DNA from: Pseudomonadota bacterium
GTDB taxonomy: Bacteria > Pseudomonadota > Alphaproteobacteria > Rhizobiales > Rhizobiaceae
NCBI GenBank assembly: GCA_023422735.1
Contig: JAFAGL010000125.1
Span: forward strand, 1 to 16,578
Direction of reading: 5' to 3'
Length of the DNA: 16,578 nt
Numbering within the stretch: the stretch's first letter is position 1; the number at the start of each line of letters is the position of its first letter. Below are positions 1-7,724 of this stretch, one piece after another. The notes below the pieces were generated by a model. It was given only the letters and a program-made list of their open reading frames with translations. It did not search any database and was not told where the DNA came from. A program made the translations under genes and the position numbers.

Positions 1-520
1 CGGTCCGGTTGCACACCTCATCGAGTGAGCCTGCGCGAACCAGGGTCGCGGTCAGCGGATCAACCACATTGACGAGATCGCCGGCATCCACCGGCACGAA
101 GCCATGACGACGCCTGGGTGGTGGATCATTCTCTGTGGCAACAACATTGTTGTCTTCGAACCGCACCGTGGTGCGCTGCTTTTTTTTCCCGGAAGTGTAA
201 TCCAGCGAATAGGTCGTGGGGCTGTTTCTGGCCTCGGCGATCCGGCCCGAAGTGCTTACTTTGCCTTGCGTGTCGTCGAACACGGCAGCGAGACCGGAGC
301 TCGAAATCGTCCCGTCCACCTTGTAGCTCTTCGCGTCGATCGTGCTGGTGAAATTCGTGCGCGCAATCGTCAGGCCGTAAATGGAAACCACATATTCAGC
401 CTTGAAGGTTTCGGCCGCAGCAGCCGAAACTCCATGACCAAGCAATGCGGTGGCGAGCAACGCTCCGCCGCAAATAGTTCGGGAAAGACGGGATCCTGGG
501 CCGTTCGATAAATGCTGCAC
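1..520 (-). CDS. DUF3108 domain-containing exported protein (3' end beyond window)
   Basis: This partial gene is open from a GTG at 520 to the window edge, giving 173 codons without a stop. The protein starts with a polar stretch containing RLSR, then a hydrophobic run (about residues 14-30) ending in an alanine cluster before AETF. That is a typical Sec signal peptide, so the mature protein should be periplasmic. The mature part resembles the DUF3108 family of Rhizobiales: an opening EYVVSIYGLTIAR strand, ...DGTISSSGLAAVFDDTQGKV..., LDYTSGKKKQRT, and a later VDPLTATLV segment before a cysteine. The family's function is not known. GTG 520 is chosen because an in-frame stop lies eight codons upstream and only this start includes the whole signal peptide. 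I see no good ribosome binding site. The GKKK codons hold an A8 run at 180-187. The gene follows zapA on the same strand after about 60 bases, so it may be co-transcribed. The family call rests on recognition of the sequence pattern. Confidence 0.72.
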   Translation of the reverse strand, partial: MQHLSNGPGSRLSRTICGGALLATALLGHGVSAAAAETFKAEYVVSIYGLTIARTNFTSTIDAKSYKVDGTISSSGLAAVFDDTQGKVSTSGRIAEARNSPTTYSLDYTSGKKKQRTTVRFEDNNVVATENDPPPRRRHGFVPVDAGDLVNVVDPLTATLVRAGSLDEVCNRT

Positions 521-582
521 GTAAAAAGCGTTAACGGCCGATCACGGCATTTACATGGTGGCGAGGAAGCGGCCGATAAATG

Positions 583-948
583 TCAGGCTGTTTTGCCCGC
601 GACCTGCAAAGCAAGATGTTCCATACGGACCGCAACGTCAGCGAGAGTTTGCGCCAGCGAGGTTTCATGGTCATTGGCTTTCGCCAATGCTTCATCGCGC
701 GTATTGCGCAAGGTTTCCATTTCGCTGTCCAGACCCTGAAGGCGCTTTTCGAGTTCCGACAACTCGTCCATGATCATGATACCGGCCATGACGGTCAGTC
801 GCTGGTCGCCAATCTCGCCGAAACTGCCCTTCAAATGTCCCACATAACGGTCGAACCTTTCGGCCAGCCCGACGAGATGTTCTTCCTGCCCGTCGTCACA
901 GGCCATGCGATAAGCCTTGTTATCGATCGTGACGGTGACTTGCGGCAT
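583..948 (-). CDS. zapA: Cell division protein ZapA
   Basis: This 121-residue protein matches ZapA, a small cytosolic protein that binds FtsZ, bundles its filaments and stabilises the Z-ring. The N-terminal domain starts MPQVTVTIDNKAYRMACDDG and continues with the typical EEHLVGLAERFDRYV segment. Next come GDQRLTVMAGIMIMDEL and a C-terminal helical coiled-coil region to about residue 115. Longer open reading upstream is possible, but ATG 948 is preferred because AAAGGAA lies 6 bases before it and the conserved domain begins at once. The gene starts 10 bases after the DUF4164 gene, and its ribosome binding site falls in that gene's stop region, so the two are probably translationally coupled. 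Divergence of this pair from the transketolase cluster is a familiar Rhizobiales arrangement. Confidence 0.9.
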   Translation of the reverse strand: MPQVTVTIDNKAYRMACDDGQEEHLVGLAERFDRYVGHLKGSFGEIGDQRLTVMAGIMIMDELSELEKRLQGLDSEMETLRNTRDEALAKANDHETSLAQTLADVAVRMEHLALQVAGKTA

Positions 949-958
949 CTGCGTTCCT

Positions 959-1228
959 TTATCGATCGAGAACGGCGCGAATCGTTTCCATCGCCGTGAC
1001 GAGACGACGCGAAACTTCCTTGTTGGCGTCTTCGAGACGCTCTGCGCGCGCTTCCGACTTGTCGAGTTCGTCGGCCAAACGCGCACGGTCCGCGTTCATT
1101 CGCTGTACTTCCGCTTCGGCCTCGATGTAATCGCCTTCGCGGTCGATGCGCGCCGAAACGGCATCTTCCAGCGTGGTCATCGCGCTGCCGAGTCGCGTCA
1201 ACGCTTCCTTTAAAGTGGCTCCCGACAT
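959..1228 (-). CDS. DUF4164 family coiled-coil protein
   Basis: This short protein of 89 residues is almost wholly charged helix. It runs from LKEALTRLGSAMTTLEDAV through EAEAEVQRMNADRARLADELDKSEARAERL to VSRRLVTAMETIRAVLDR, with heptad-like spacing of L, A and V, so a coiled coil along most of its length is likely. It has no signal peptide or membrane segment. Sequence and position directly before zapA fit the DUF4164 family of alphaproteobacteria. That family has no established function, and the link to cell division is inferred only from the constant neighbour. The start at 1228 is preceded by GATGGGGAC, which can serve as a ribosome binding site. Confidence 0.8.
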   Translation of the reverse strand: MSGATLKEALTRLGSAMTTLEDAVSARIDREGDYIEAEAEVQRMNADRARLADELDKSEARAERLEDANKEVSRRLVTAMETIRAVLDR

Positions 1229-1452
1229 GTCCCCATCTCAAAAATCCGGCCTGGAAGAATACCGACTGCCCCTGCAGCGGACCTTTGTCGACCGAATCAT
1301 TTCGCCAGACAACGCATAAATGCGCGGGAATCTTGGCGGCTTGAAAAGGCAGCGTCAATCAGCGCGTAACGCTATCCCCGGTTAACACTCGTGACATTGC
1401 CTCCCGATGGCAGCTAACATCGTGGGAAAGTCACGCGATGCAGGAGAAAGCC

Positions 1453-1938
1453 GTGTCCATTGAAACCGCGCAATGTCTGGGCGGCGCCGATCTTTCCTGG
1501 CAGGGCGATTACGGCCAGTTCTATCTGATCGACCAGGGCGATACCGCGTTTCTGCCGCCCGTAGATCCGGCGCTGATGGGGCCGCAAAGACTTGTGGTCC
1601 AGCCGGCGGGGCTCGTCGTTTATACCGGCGGCTGTCTCCAGCAAATCATCCGTATCGCGATCTATGATACGGAGCCTGACCATGAGCCTGGGGAATGGAG
1701 AAGCGACCGGCCCTGGGACAAGGTGCAGACGGTTGATCTGCGCTTCCCGAGCCAAGCCTTCACGATTAGCAGCCCGTCGCACCCCAGTCCCCAGCCTTAT
1801 GGCCCGCTGTTCCTTCTCGGCGCCGAGCAGGTGAAGGCACGCGTGGCCTGGATGGAATTTCCCGATGGACGCGATGACAGCGTTCCGATCGAGCCGGATG
1901 TCTTTTCGATCACGATTTGGTGGGACAAATCCTCGTAA
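1453..1938 (+). CDS. Hypothetical protein upstream of tkt
   Basis: I do not recognise this 161-residue protein with certainty. It has no signal peptide or membrane helix and appears rich in beta strands, with many short hydrophobic segments separated by P, G and D (for example YGQFYLIDQGD, GLVVYTGG, IIRIAIYDTEP and FSITIWW at the end). The overall layout vaguely recalls ComJ-type or immunity-like small beta domains, but I would not name it on that basis. GTG 1453 is favoured because AGGAG (1442-1446) lies 6 bases upstream. ATG 1438 in the same frame, with GGGAAAG before it, would add five residues. Codon use is like the neighbours, with GC-rich third positions, which supports a real gene. It diverges from the DUF4164-zapA pair and ends 140 bases before tkt. 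The tkt promoter probably lies in that gap, so co-transcription is not required. Confidence 0.7.
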   Translation: MSIETAQCLGGADLSWQGDYGQFYLIDQGDTAFLPPVDPALMGPQRLVVQPAGLVVYTGGCLQQIIRIAIYDTEPDHEPGEWRSDRPWDKVQTVDLRFPSQAFTISSPSHPSPQPYGPLFLLGAEQVKARVAWMEFPDGRDDSVPIEPDVFSITIWWDKSS

Positions 1939-1975
1939 TCGCGTTTCCAAATCGGTTCGCATAGCTTCGCTTTCA

Positions 1976-2003
1976 TTGACACGGCGGGGCTGCCTGCTAT
2001 GTG
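1976..2003 (+). promoter_or_regulatory. Candidate housekeeping promoter of tkt
   Basis: A perfect TTGACA (1976-1981) is followed after 16 bases by TATGTG (1998-2003), about 75 bases before the tkt start codon. The -35 match is strong and the -10 is weak. The placement between the unnamed gene and tkt suggests that tkt has its own promoter. AAATCGGTTC lies just upstream (1949-1958) and is related to the motif in front of fba. Confidence 0.5.
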
Positions 2004-2078
2004 TCGCGGCGACTTGCGGCCCCGTCTTTCTGAGGCTGCACAAACCCGTCGAACCGTATCATGAGAGCGAGCATCGCC

Positions 2079-4064
2079 ATGACCTCACGCGACAAACACG
2101 ACCGCATGGCCAATGCGATCCGCTTCCTGTCGATGGACGCGGTTGAAAAAGCCAATTCCGGCCATCCCGGCCTGCCGATGGGCGCGGCTGATATCGCCAC
2201 CGTCCTGTTCAGCCGGTATCTGCGGTTTGATCCGCAGAACCCTCATTGGCCGAACCGGGATCGCTTCATCCTTTCGGCCGGTCACGGTTCCATGCTGCTT
2301 TACTCGTTGCTGTATCTCACCGGCTACGAGGACATGACGATCGACGAGATCAAGAATTTCCGCCAGCTCGGTTCGAAAACCGCCGGGCACCCGGAATACA
2401 AACACGCCGATGGCATTGAAACCACGACGGGTCCGCTTGGTCAGGGCTTCGCCAATTCGGTCGGCTTTGCGATCGCTGAACGGCACCTCAATACGGCTTA
2501 TGGCGATGACATCGTCAACCATTACACTTACGCGTTGGTGGGCGATGGCTGCCTTATGGAAGGCATCAGCCAGGAAGCGCTGACGCTGGCCGGTCATTTG
2601 AAATTGTCGAAGCTGATCGTGTTTTGGGATGACAACCGGATTTCGATCGACGGCAAGATTTCGATGACGGATTCAACGGATCAATGCGCACGCTTCGAAG
2701 CCTCCGGCTGGCACACGCAGCGCATTGACGGCCATGATCCTGAAGCCATCGCACAGGCGATCGAGGCTGCTCAGGCATCCGACAAGCCGAGCATGATTGC
2801 GTGCCGCACCACCATCGGCTTCGGTGCCCCAACCCGTGCCGGCACCAACAAGGCACATGGTTCGCCGCTGGGTGCAGAAGAAATCGCCGGCGCGCGCAAG
2901 GCGTTGAACTGGGAGTCTGAACCTTTCGTCGTTCCGTCCGACATTCTCGATGCCTGGCGTTTGGTGGGCCTCAATTCCGCGAAGGCGTCGAAGGCCTGGC
3001 AGGAGCATTTCAACGGGCTTGATGCCGAGTTGAAGGGTGAGTTCGAGCGTCGCTTCCGCGGCGATCTGCCGGCCGGCTTCGATGAGGCGATCAATGAATA
3101 CAAGAAGAAGCTTTCAGCCGAAAAGCCGAAAGTTGCGACCCGCAAATCTTCGGAAATGGCGCTGGAAGTCATCAATGGCGTTGTGCCGGATACGATTGGC
3201 GGTTCGGCCGATCTGACCGGCTCCAATAACACCAAGACCAGCCAGACCACGCCGCTCACGGCTGAGGATTATTCGGGCCGTTATGTTTATTACGGCATCC
3301 GCGAACATGGCATGGCCGCAGCGATGAACGGCATCGCGCTGCATGGCGGGGCCATTCCTTACGGCGGCACCTTCCTGACCTTCTCCGATTATGCGCGTCC
3401 AGCCATGCGTTTGGCTTCGCTGATGCAGATCCGCGTTGCGTTTGTGATGACGCATGACTCGATCGGTTTGGGCGAAGATGGCCCGACCCACCAGCCGGTG
3501 GAGCATCTTGCCGCCCTTCGCGCGATCCCGAACCATTATGTCATGCGTCCGGCCGATGCGGTTGAGGCCGTTGAATGCTGGCAAGCGGCGCTGGAATCGA
3601 AGGAAACGCCGTCGACGCTTGCTCTGACGCGCCAGAATCTGCCGACACTGCGGACCGAGCATGTGGAAGAAAATCTTTCCGCACGCGGCGCTTATGAACT
3701 GGCTGGTGCTGACGATGCCAGGGTGACGATCTTCGCCACCGGTTCGGAAGTGGAGATCGCCATGGCGACGCGCGACAAGCTGCAAGGCGAGGGGATCGCG
3801 GCCCGTGTCGTATCCGTGCCCTGCATGGAATTGTTCGCCAAGCAGAGCGAAGGCTACCAGCAGGCGATCATCGGTTCGGCCAAGGTCAAGCTCGCGATCG
3901 AAGCCGGTGTTCGCGAAGGCTGGGATCACCTGATCGGCTCTGACGGCCTGTTTGTCGGCATGAAGGGCTTCGGGGCAAGCGGCGAGATTGGCGATCTGTA
4001 CAAGCATTTCGGCATCACGGCGGATGCCGCCGCCGAAGCGGTCCGCAAGCGCCTCGCGGCCTGA
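2079..4064 (+). CDS. tkt: Transketolase
   Basis: The 661-residue enzyme transfers two-carbon ketol units between sugar phosphates in the non-oxidative pentose phosphate pathway, using thiamine diphosphate and a divalent metal in the cytosol. Residues match those of the characterised E. coli enzyme in order: His29 in SGHPGLPMG, the GPLGQG loop, the thiamine diphosphate motif GDG (155-157) running to Asn186, and His260 in the KAHGSPLG loop. Glu409 in IREHGMAAAMNG activates the cofactor, and His459 and His471 lie in THDSIGLGEDGPTHQP. Length is normal for bacterial TktA. ATG 2079 (MTSRDKHDRMANAIRF) fits family N-termini and has a purine-rich GAGAGCGAG upstream. ATG 2061 in the same frame would add six residues but has no ribosome binding site. 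It heads the tkt-gap-pgk-fba run, and gap follows after 50 bases with no visible terminator. Confidence 0.96.
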   Translation: MTSRDKHDRMANAIRFLSMDAVEKANSGHPGLPMGAADIATVLFSRYLRFDPQNPHWPNRDRFILSAGHGSMLLYSLLYLTGYEDMTIDEIKNFRQLGSKTAGHPEYKHADGIETTTGPLGQGFANSVGFAIAERHLNTAYGDDIVNHYTYALVGDGCLMEGISQEALTLAGHLKLSKLIVFWDDNRISIDGKISMTDSTDQCARFEASGWHTQRIDGHDPEAIAQAIEAAQASDKPSMIACRTTIGFGAPTRAGTNKAHGSPLGAEEIAGARKALNWESEPFVVPSDILDAWRLVGLNSAKASKAWQEHFNGLDAELKGEFERRFRGDLPAGFDEAINEYKKKLSAEKPKVATRKSSEMALEVINGVVPDTIGGSADLTGSNNTKTSQTTPLTAEDYSGRYVYYGIREHGMAAAMNGIALHGGAIPYGGTFLTFSDYARPAMRLASLMQIRVAFVMTHDSIGLGEDGPTHQPVEHLAALRAIPNHYVMRPADAVEAVECWQAALESKETPSTLALTRQNLPTLRTEHVEENLSARGAYELAGADDARVTIFATGSEVEIAMATRDKLQGEGIAARVVSVPCMELFAKQSEGYQQAIIGSAKVKLAIEAGVREGWDHLIGSDGLFVGMKGFGASGEIGDLYKHFGITADAAAEAVRKRLAA

Positions 4065-4114
4065 ATTGAGAAGTTTCAGCTGATCGCCTGATCCAGGCAA
4101 ATTGGGAGAATGGA

Positions 4115-5122
4115 ATGAGCGTCAAAGTTGCCATCAACGGATTTGGTCGTATCGGCCGCAACGTTCTGCGGGCGATCCACGAAAGCGGCCGCAGCGATAT
4201 TGAAGTCGTTGCGATCAACGATCTCGGCCCGGTGGAAACCAATGCGCATCTGCTGCGCTTCGATTCCATTCACGGCAAATATCCCGGCACGGTCGAAGTC
4301 GATGGCGAGTTCATCGTGGTCGATGGCAAGCGCATCAAGGTCACCGCGGTCAAGAATCCAGCCGAACTTCCGCACAAGGATCTCGGCGTCGATATCGCGC
4401 TGGAATGCACGGGCATCTTCACCTCGAAGGATAAGGCGTCCGCGCATCTCCAGGCTGGTGCCAAGCGCGTGATCGTGTCGGCTCCCGCCGATGGTGCCGA
4501 TCTGACCGTGGTTTACGGCGTCAATCACGACAAGCTGACCAAGGATCACGTGGTCATCTCCAACGCGTCCTGCACCACAAACTGCCTGGCGCCGGTCGCT
4601 TTCGTGCTGAGCCAAGCTGTCGGCATCGAAAAGGGCTTCATGACGACGATCCACTCTTATACGGGGGATCAGCCGACGCTCGACACGATGCACAAGGATC
4701 TTTACCGCGCCCGCGCAGCCGCGCTGTCACAGATCCCGACTTCGACGGGTGCCGCAAAGGCCGTTGGCCTCGTTCTTCCGGAACTCAAGGGCAAGCTCGA
4801 TGGCTCGTCCATCCGCGTGCCGACCCCGAATGTTTCGGTTGTCGACCTGAAATTCGTGGCGTCGCGCAATACCACCGTTGAAGAAATCAACGATGCGATC
4901 AAGACAGCGGCAAATGGCTCGCTGAAGGGCATTCTGGCTGTGACGGATCAGCCGAATGTGTCGATCGACTTCAACCACGACCCACATTCCTCGACCTTTG
5001 CGCTCGACCAGACCAAGGTGCTCGAAGGCAACTTCGTGCGCATCCTGTCGTGGTATGACAACGAATGGGGCTTCTCAAACCGCATGTGCGACACGGCGGT
5101 TGCCATGGGCAAGCTGCTTTAA
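4115..5122 (+). CDS. gap: Type I glyceraldehyde-3-phosphate dehydrogenase
   Basis: The 335-residue enzyme interconverts glyceraldehyde 3-phosphate and 1,3-bisphosphoglycerate with phosphate and a nicotinamide cofactor, in glycolysis and gluconeogenesis. It opens with the Rossmann motif INGFGRIGR (7-15). The catalytic cysteine is Cys153 in SNASCTTNCLAP, and the partner base is His180 in TTIHSYTGDQ. The substrate loop STGAAKAVG and the RVPTPNVSVVDL stretch follow, and the C-terminus has WYDNEWGFSNRM. Asn35-Asp36 at the end of the second strand suggests NAD rather than NADP preference, by family rules. GGGAG before ATG 4115 is a good ribosome binding site. The gene is 50 bases after tkt and probably shares its transcript, which ends at the hairpin just after the stop codon. 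Confidence 0.97.
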   Translation: MSVKVAINGFGRIGRNVLRAIHESGRSDIEVVAINDLGPVETNAHLLRFDSIHGKYPGTVEVDGEFIVVDGKRIKVTAVKNPAELPHKDLGVDIALECTGIFTSKDKASAHLQAGAKRVIVSAPADGADLTVVYGVNHDKLTKDHVVISNASCTTNCLAPVAFVLSQAVGIEKGFMTTIHSYTGDQPTLDTMHKDLYRARAAALSQIPTSTGAAKAVGLVLPELKGKLDGSSIRVPTPNVSVVDLKFVASRNTTVEEINDAIKTAANGSLKGILAVTDQPNVSIDFNHDPHSSTFALDQTKVLEGNFVRILSWYDNEWGFSNRMCDTAVAMGKLL

Positions 5123-5144
5123 GCTTCACGCGTTCGAACCTTGC

Positions 5145-5176
5145 AAAGGCGTCAGGTTTTCACCGGGCGCCTTTTT
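5145..5176 (+). terminator. Rho-independent terminator after gap
   Basis: AAAGGCG (5145-5151) pairs with CGCCTTT (5168-5174) across a 16-base loop, and the T-run extends to 5176. It lies 22 bases after the gap stop codon. It implies that pgk is at least partly transcribed from its own promoter. Confidence 0.75.
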
Positions 5177-5223
5177 CTTTTGGCGTCACAGTTTGCTAAT
5201 CGATTTTGAAGGGGTTGCGCCGC

Positions 5224-5251
5224 TTGCGTCGCCGCGTCCGCTGCGCTCTAA
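5224..5251 (+). promoter_or_regulatory. Weak candidate promoter of pgk
   Basis: TTGCGT (5224-5229), a 16-base spacer and CTCTAA (5246-5251) resemble the alphaproteobacterial CTTGAC-N17-CTATAT pattern only loosely. It is placed between the gap terminator and the pgk start, where a promoter is expected. Confidence 0.3.
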
Positions 5252-5285
5252 CTCGCGCACCAATTCGACATGAGGAGTTGAACCG

Positions 5286-6482
5286 ATGGCGGCTTTCCGC
5301 ACGCTGGACGATGCAGACGTCAAGAACAAGCGCGTTCTGGTGCGCGTCGATCTCAACGTACCGATGCAGGACGGAAAGGTTTCCGACACGACCCGCATCG
5401 AGCGCGTCAAGCCAACGGTGACGGAACTTGCCGAGAAGGGCGCGCGCGTCATTCTGCTTGCCCATTTTGGTCGCCCGAAAGGTGCGGCGGATCCGCAATA
5501 TTCGTTGAAGCCCATCGCCCAGGTCGCTGCGGGCATCTTCGGTCGGCCGGTCGCGTTCGTTGAAGATTGCATCGGCGAAAAGGCCGAGGCGTCTTCCCGC
5601 TCGATCGAGGAAGGCGACATCTTGTTGTTCGAAAACACGCGCTTTCACAAGGGCGAGGAGAAGAACGATCCGGATTTCGCCAAGGCGCTTGCCGCTTCCG
5701 GTGATGTTTATGTGAACGATGCCTTTTCCGCCGCCCACCGCGCCCATGCGTCCACCGAAGGGTTGGCGCATCTCCTGCCCGCCTATGCGGGCCGCACGAT
5801 GCAGGCCGAGCTCGACGCGCTGGAAAAGGGCCTGGGCTCGCCTCAAAAGCCGGTCGTGGCCATTGTCGGCGGTGCGAAGGTTTCGACCAAGATCGACTTA
5901 TTGCAGAACCTGGTGGCCAAGGTGGACGCGCTGGTGATCGGCGGCGGAATGGCAAACACATTCCTGGCAGCCCAGGGCAAGGATGTCGGCAAATCGCTTT
6001 GCGAGCATGATCTTGCCGACACTGCCAAGAATATTCTTGCGACCGCCGAAAAGGCCGGCTGCGCGATTGTTCTGCCAACGGATGCGGTAATTGCGCGCGA
6101 GTTCAAAGCAAATGCGGCGAACGCAGTCGTTTCCGTGGATGCCGTTCCGGCGGATGCCATGATCCTCGACGCCGGGCCTGAAACGGTTTCCGTCATCAAC
6201 CAGTGGATCGACAAGGCGAAGACGCTTGTCTGGAACGGGCCGCTTGGCGCTTTCGAGATCGCGCCGTTCGACAAGGCAACCGTGGCTGCGGCCAAACATG
6301 CTGCCGAGCGCACCAGGGCCGGTGAACTCGTGTCGATTGCCGGGGGCGGGGATACGGTTTCGGCGCTCAATCATGCGGGTGTCGAAGAGGTCTTCACCTA
6401 TGTTTCGACCGCTGGTGGCGCCTTCCTCGAATGGATGGAAGGCAAGGATCTTCCTGGCGTTTCGGTTCTCAAGCAGGGCTGA
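5286..6482 (+). CDS. pgk: Phosphoglycerate kinase
   Basis: The 398-residue cytosolic enzyme transfers phosphate between 1,3-bisphosphoglycerate and ADP. The N-terminal substrate domain shows VRVDLNVP (19-26), LLAHFGRPKG (57-66), FENTRFHKGEEKND and DAFSAAHRAHAST. The nucleotide domain shows GGAKVSTK (195-202), VIGGGMANTFL, WNGPLGAFE (316-324) and the nucleotide loop GGGDTVSAL (353-361). The C-terminus has STAGGAFLEWMEGKDLPG. Length and motif order are normal and no key residue is missing. GAGGAG lies just before ATG 5286. The protein uses the product of the preceding gap gene, but the terminator between them argues for separate transcription. Confidence 0.97.
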   Translation: MAAFRTLDDADVKNKRVLVRVDLNVPMQDGKVSDTTRIERVKPTVTELAEKGARVILLAHFGRPKGAADPQYSLKPIAQVAAGIFGRPVAFVEDCIGEKAEASSRSIEEGDILLFENTRFHKGEEKNDPDFAKALAASGDVYVNDAFSAAHRAHASTEGLAHLLPAYAGRTMQAELDALEKGLGSPQKPVVAIVGGAKVSTKIDLLQNLVAKVDALVIGGGMANTFLAAQGKDVGKSLCEHDLADTAKNILATAEKAGCAIVLPTDAVIAREFKANAANAVVSVDAVPADAMILDAGPETVSVINQWIDKAKTLVWNGPLGAFEIAPFDKATVAAAKHAAERTRAGELVSIAGGGDTVSALNHAGVEEVFTYVSTAGGAFLEWMEGKDLPGVSVLKQG

Positions 6483-6494
6483 AAATGCCGCTTG

Positions 6495-6521
6495 GTCCGG
6501 GCCGCTTCATGAGGCCCGGAC
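6495..6521 (+). terminator. Strong hairpin after pgk, probable terminator
   Basis: GTCCGGGCC (6495-6503) pairs perfectly with GGCCCGGAC (6513-6521) around a 9-base loop, 12 bases after the pgk stop. No T-run follows directly. The nearest, TTTTTT, is at 6541-6546 after a second weak hairpin. It could act as a terminator or as a 3' end-protecting structure. Confidence 0.5.
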
Positions 6522-6524
6522 GAT

Positions 6525-6558
6525 CTAAACCGATTTAGAATTTTTTCAATCGGTTCAA
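6525..6558 (+). promoter_or_regulatory. Overlapping inverted repeats upstream of fba
   Basis: Two alternative structures share bases here. CTAAA (6525-6529) pairs with TTTAG (6534-6538) and is followed by TTTTTT (6541-6546). Alternatively, AACCGATT (6528-6535) pairs perfectly with AATCGGTT (6548-6555) across a 12-base loop. Read as DNA, this is two inverted copies of AACCGATT spaced two helical turns apart, as expected for a dimeric repressor. Read as RNA, it is a terminator/antiterminator-like pair. Which reading applies cannot be decided from sequence alone. Confidence 0.45.
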
Positions 6559-6628
6559 TGGTTTAAGCTCTCCTTCCCCTGTCGGAGGGCTTCTGTTATG
6601 GGCAAGCTACCCCATTCAGGAGAACGCA

Positions 6629-7657
6629 ATGACCACCGAACGCCTTGAAGATATCGCAGTGGCCATGGTTGCCGACGGCAAGGGTATTCTTGCTGCCGAT
6701 GAAAGCTCCGGCACCATCAAGAAGCGCTTCGATACGATCCAGGTTGAATCGACGGCTGATACGCGTCGCGATTATCGCGAAATGCTGTTCCGCGCCGATG
6801 AAGCGATGACGAAGTATATTTCCGGCGTCATTCTTTACGACGAGACCCTGCGCCAAAAGGCTGTTGACGGCACGCCGCTTGCCGAACTCATCAAGGCTTC
6901 CGGCTCGATCCCCGGCATCAAGGTCGATGCAGGCGCCAAGCCGCTGCCGGGCTTTGAAGGCGAAACCATCACCGAAGGTCTGGACGGCCTGCGCGAGCGC
7001 TTGGCCGATTATTATGGCCTCGGCGCTCGCTTCGCCAAATGGCGTGGCGTGATTTCGATTTCCGACGGTTTGCCGACCTGGGGAGCCGTGAAGCAGAACG
7101 CGCAGGCGCTTGCCCGCTATGCAGCCCTTTGCCAGGAAGCCGGCATCGTGCCGATCGTCGAGCCGGAAGTGCTGATGGATGGCAAGCCGGGCGACCACTC
7201 GATCGACCGCTGCTATGAAGTCACCGAATGGGTTTTGAAGACCGTGTTCCAGGAGCTTTACGACGCGCGCGTTTCGCTCGAAGGCATGATCCTGAAGCCG
7301 AACATGGTCATCGACGGCAAGAATGCCCGCAAGGCAAGCGTCGAGGAAGTTGCCGAAAAGACCGTCCGCTGCCTGAAGTCAACGGTTCCGTCGGCTGTTC
7401 CAGGCATCGCCTTCCTGTCGGGCGGCCAGTCGGATGAGGAAGCCACCGCGCATTTGTCGGCCATGAACGCCGCTTATGATCTGCCTTGGAAGCTGACCTT
7501 CTCTTATGGCCGCGCCTTGCAGGCTGCCGCCTTGAAGGCATGGTCGGGCAAGTCGGAAAATGTCGCTGCCGGCCAGCGCGCCTTTACACACCGCGCGCGC
7601 ATGAACTCGCTGGCTGCAGCCGGCACCTGGAAGACCGATCTCGAGCAGGCGGCGTAA
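6629..7657 (+). CDS. Class I fructose-bisphosphate aldolase
   Basis: The 342-residue enzyme cleaves or forms fructose 1,6-bisphosphate from dihydroxyacetone phosphate and glyceraldehyde 3-phosphate through a Schiff base, without metal. Residues matching the animal-type class I enzyme are Asp24 in LAADESSGT, Lys137 in ARFAKWRGV, Glu178 and Glu180 in PIVEPEV, and the Schiff-base Lys223 in GMILKPNMV. FLSGGQSDEEAT and the FSYGRALQ phosphate loop follow. Length is close to the usual 340-360 residues. Neither zinc-binding histidine motifs nor the class II fold pattern is present. CAGGAGA lies 7 bases before ATG 6629. Transcription probably starts downstream of the pgk hairpin, in a region with AACCGATT-type inverted repeats, and ends at the strong terminator after the stop. 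Some annotators would use fba or fbaB for this gene. Confidence 0.95.
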   Translation: MTTERLEDIAVAMVADGKGILAADESSGTIKKRFDTIQVESTADTRRDYREMLFRADEAMTKYISGVILYDETLRQKAVDGTPLAELIKASGSIPGIKVDAGAKPLPGFEGETITEGLDGLRERLADYYGLGARFAKWRGVISISDGLPTWGAVKQNAQALARYAALCQEAGIVPIVEPEVLMDGKPGDHSIDRCYEVTEWVLKTVFQELYDARVSLEGMILKPNMVIDGKNARKASVEEVAEKTVRCLKSTVPSAVPGIAFLSGGQSDEEATAHLSAMNAAYDLPWKLTFSYGRALQAAALKAWSGKSENVAAGQRAFTHRARMNSLAAAGTWKTDLEQAA

Positions 7658-7683
7658 TCCGCTCCTCGCAGAAAATAAGATAG

Positions 7684-7711
7684 AAAGGCCGCTCGCAAGG
7701 GCGGCCTTTTT
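7684..7711. terminator. Terminator between fba and the converging phosphatase gene
   Basis: AAAGGCCGC (7684-7692) pairs with GCGGCCTTT (7701-7709) around an 8-base loop, with T-run 7707-7711. It closes fba on the plus strand. On the minus strand the hairpin is followed by TTTCTATCTTATTTT, so it may also terminate the transporter operon that ends at 7725. Confidence 0.85.
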
Positions 7712-7724
7712 CGTTGCTGGTCGA

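Noticed and set aside
104..511. A 135-codon plus-strand frame at the left end.
   Set aside because: The minus strand here encodes an exported DUF3108 protein with a signal peptide and recognisable domain sequence, so the plus frame is a shadow.
521..582. Possible 6S RNA gene downstream of zapA, as in E. coli.
   Set aside because: Only about 60 bases separate zapA from the next gene, which is too short for a 6S RNA, and no matching structure is visible there or upstream at 1229-1452.
2061..4064. A dedicated Calvin cycle operon around tkt, gap, pgk and fba.
   Set aside because: No Rubisco, phosphoribulokinase or CbbR gene is present. The four genes are explained by ordinary glycolysis, gluconeogenesis and the pentose phosphate pathway.
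3114..4100. A 328-codon open frame antisense to transketolase.
   Set aside because: The plus-strand tkt is certain from its cofactor and catalytic motifs. The antisense frame shows no family pattern and reflects codon bias.
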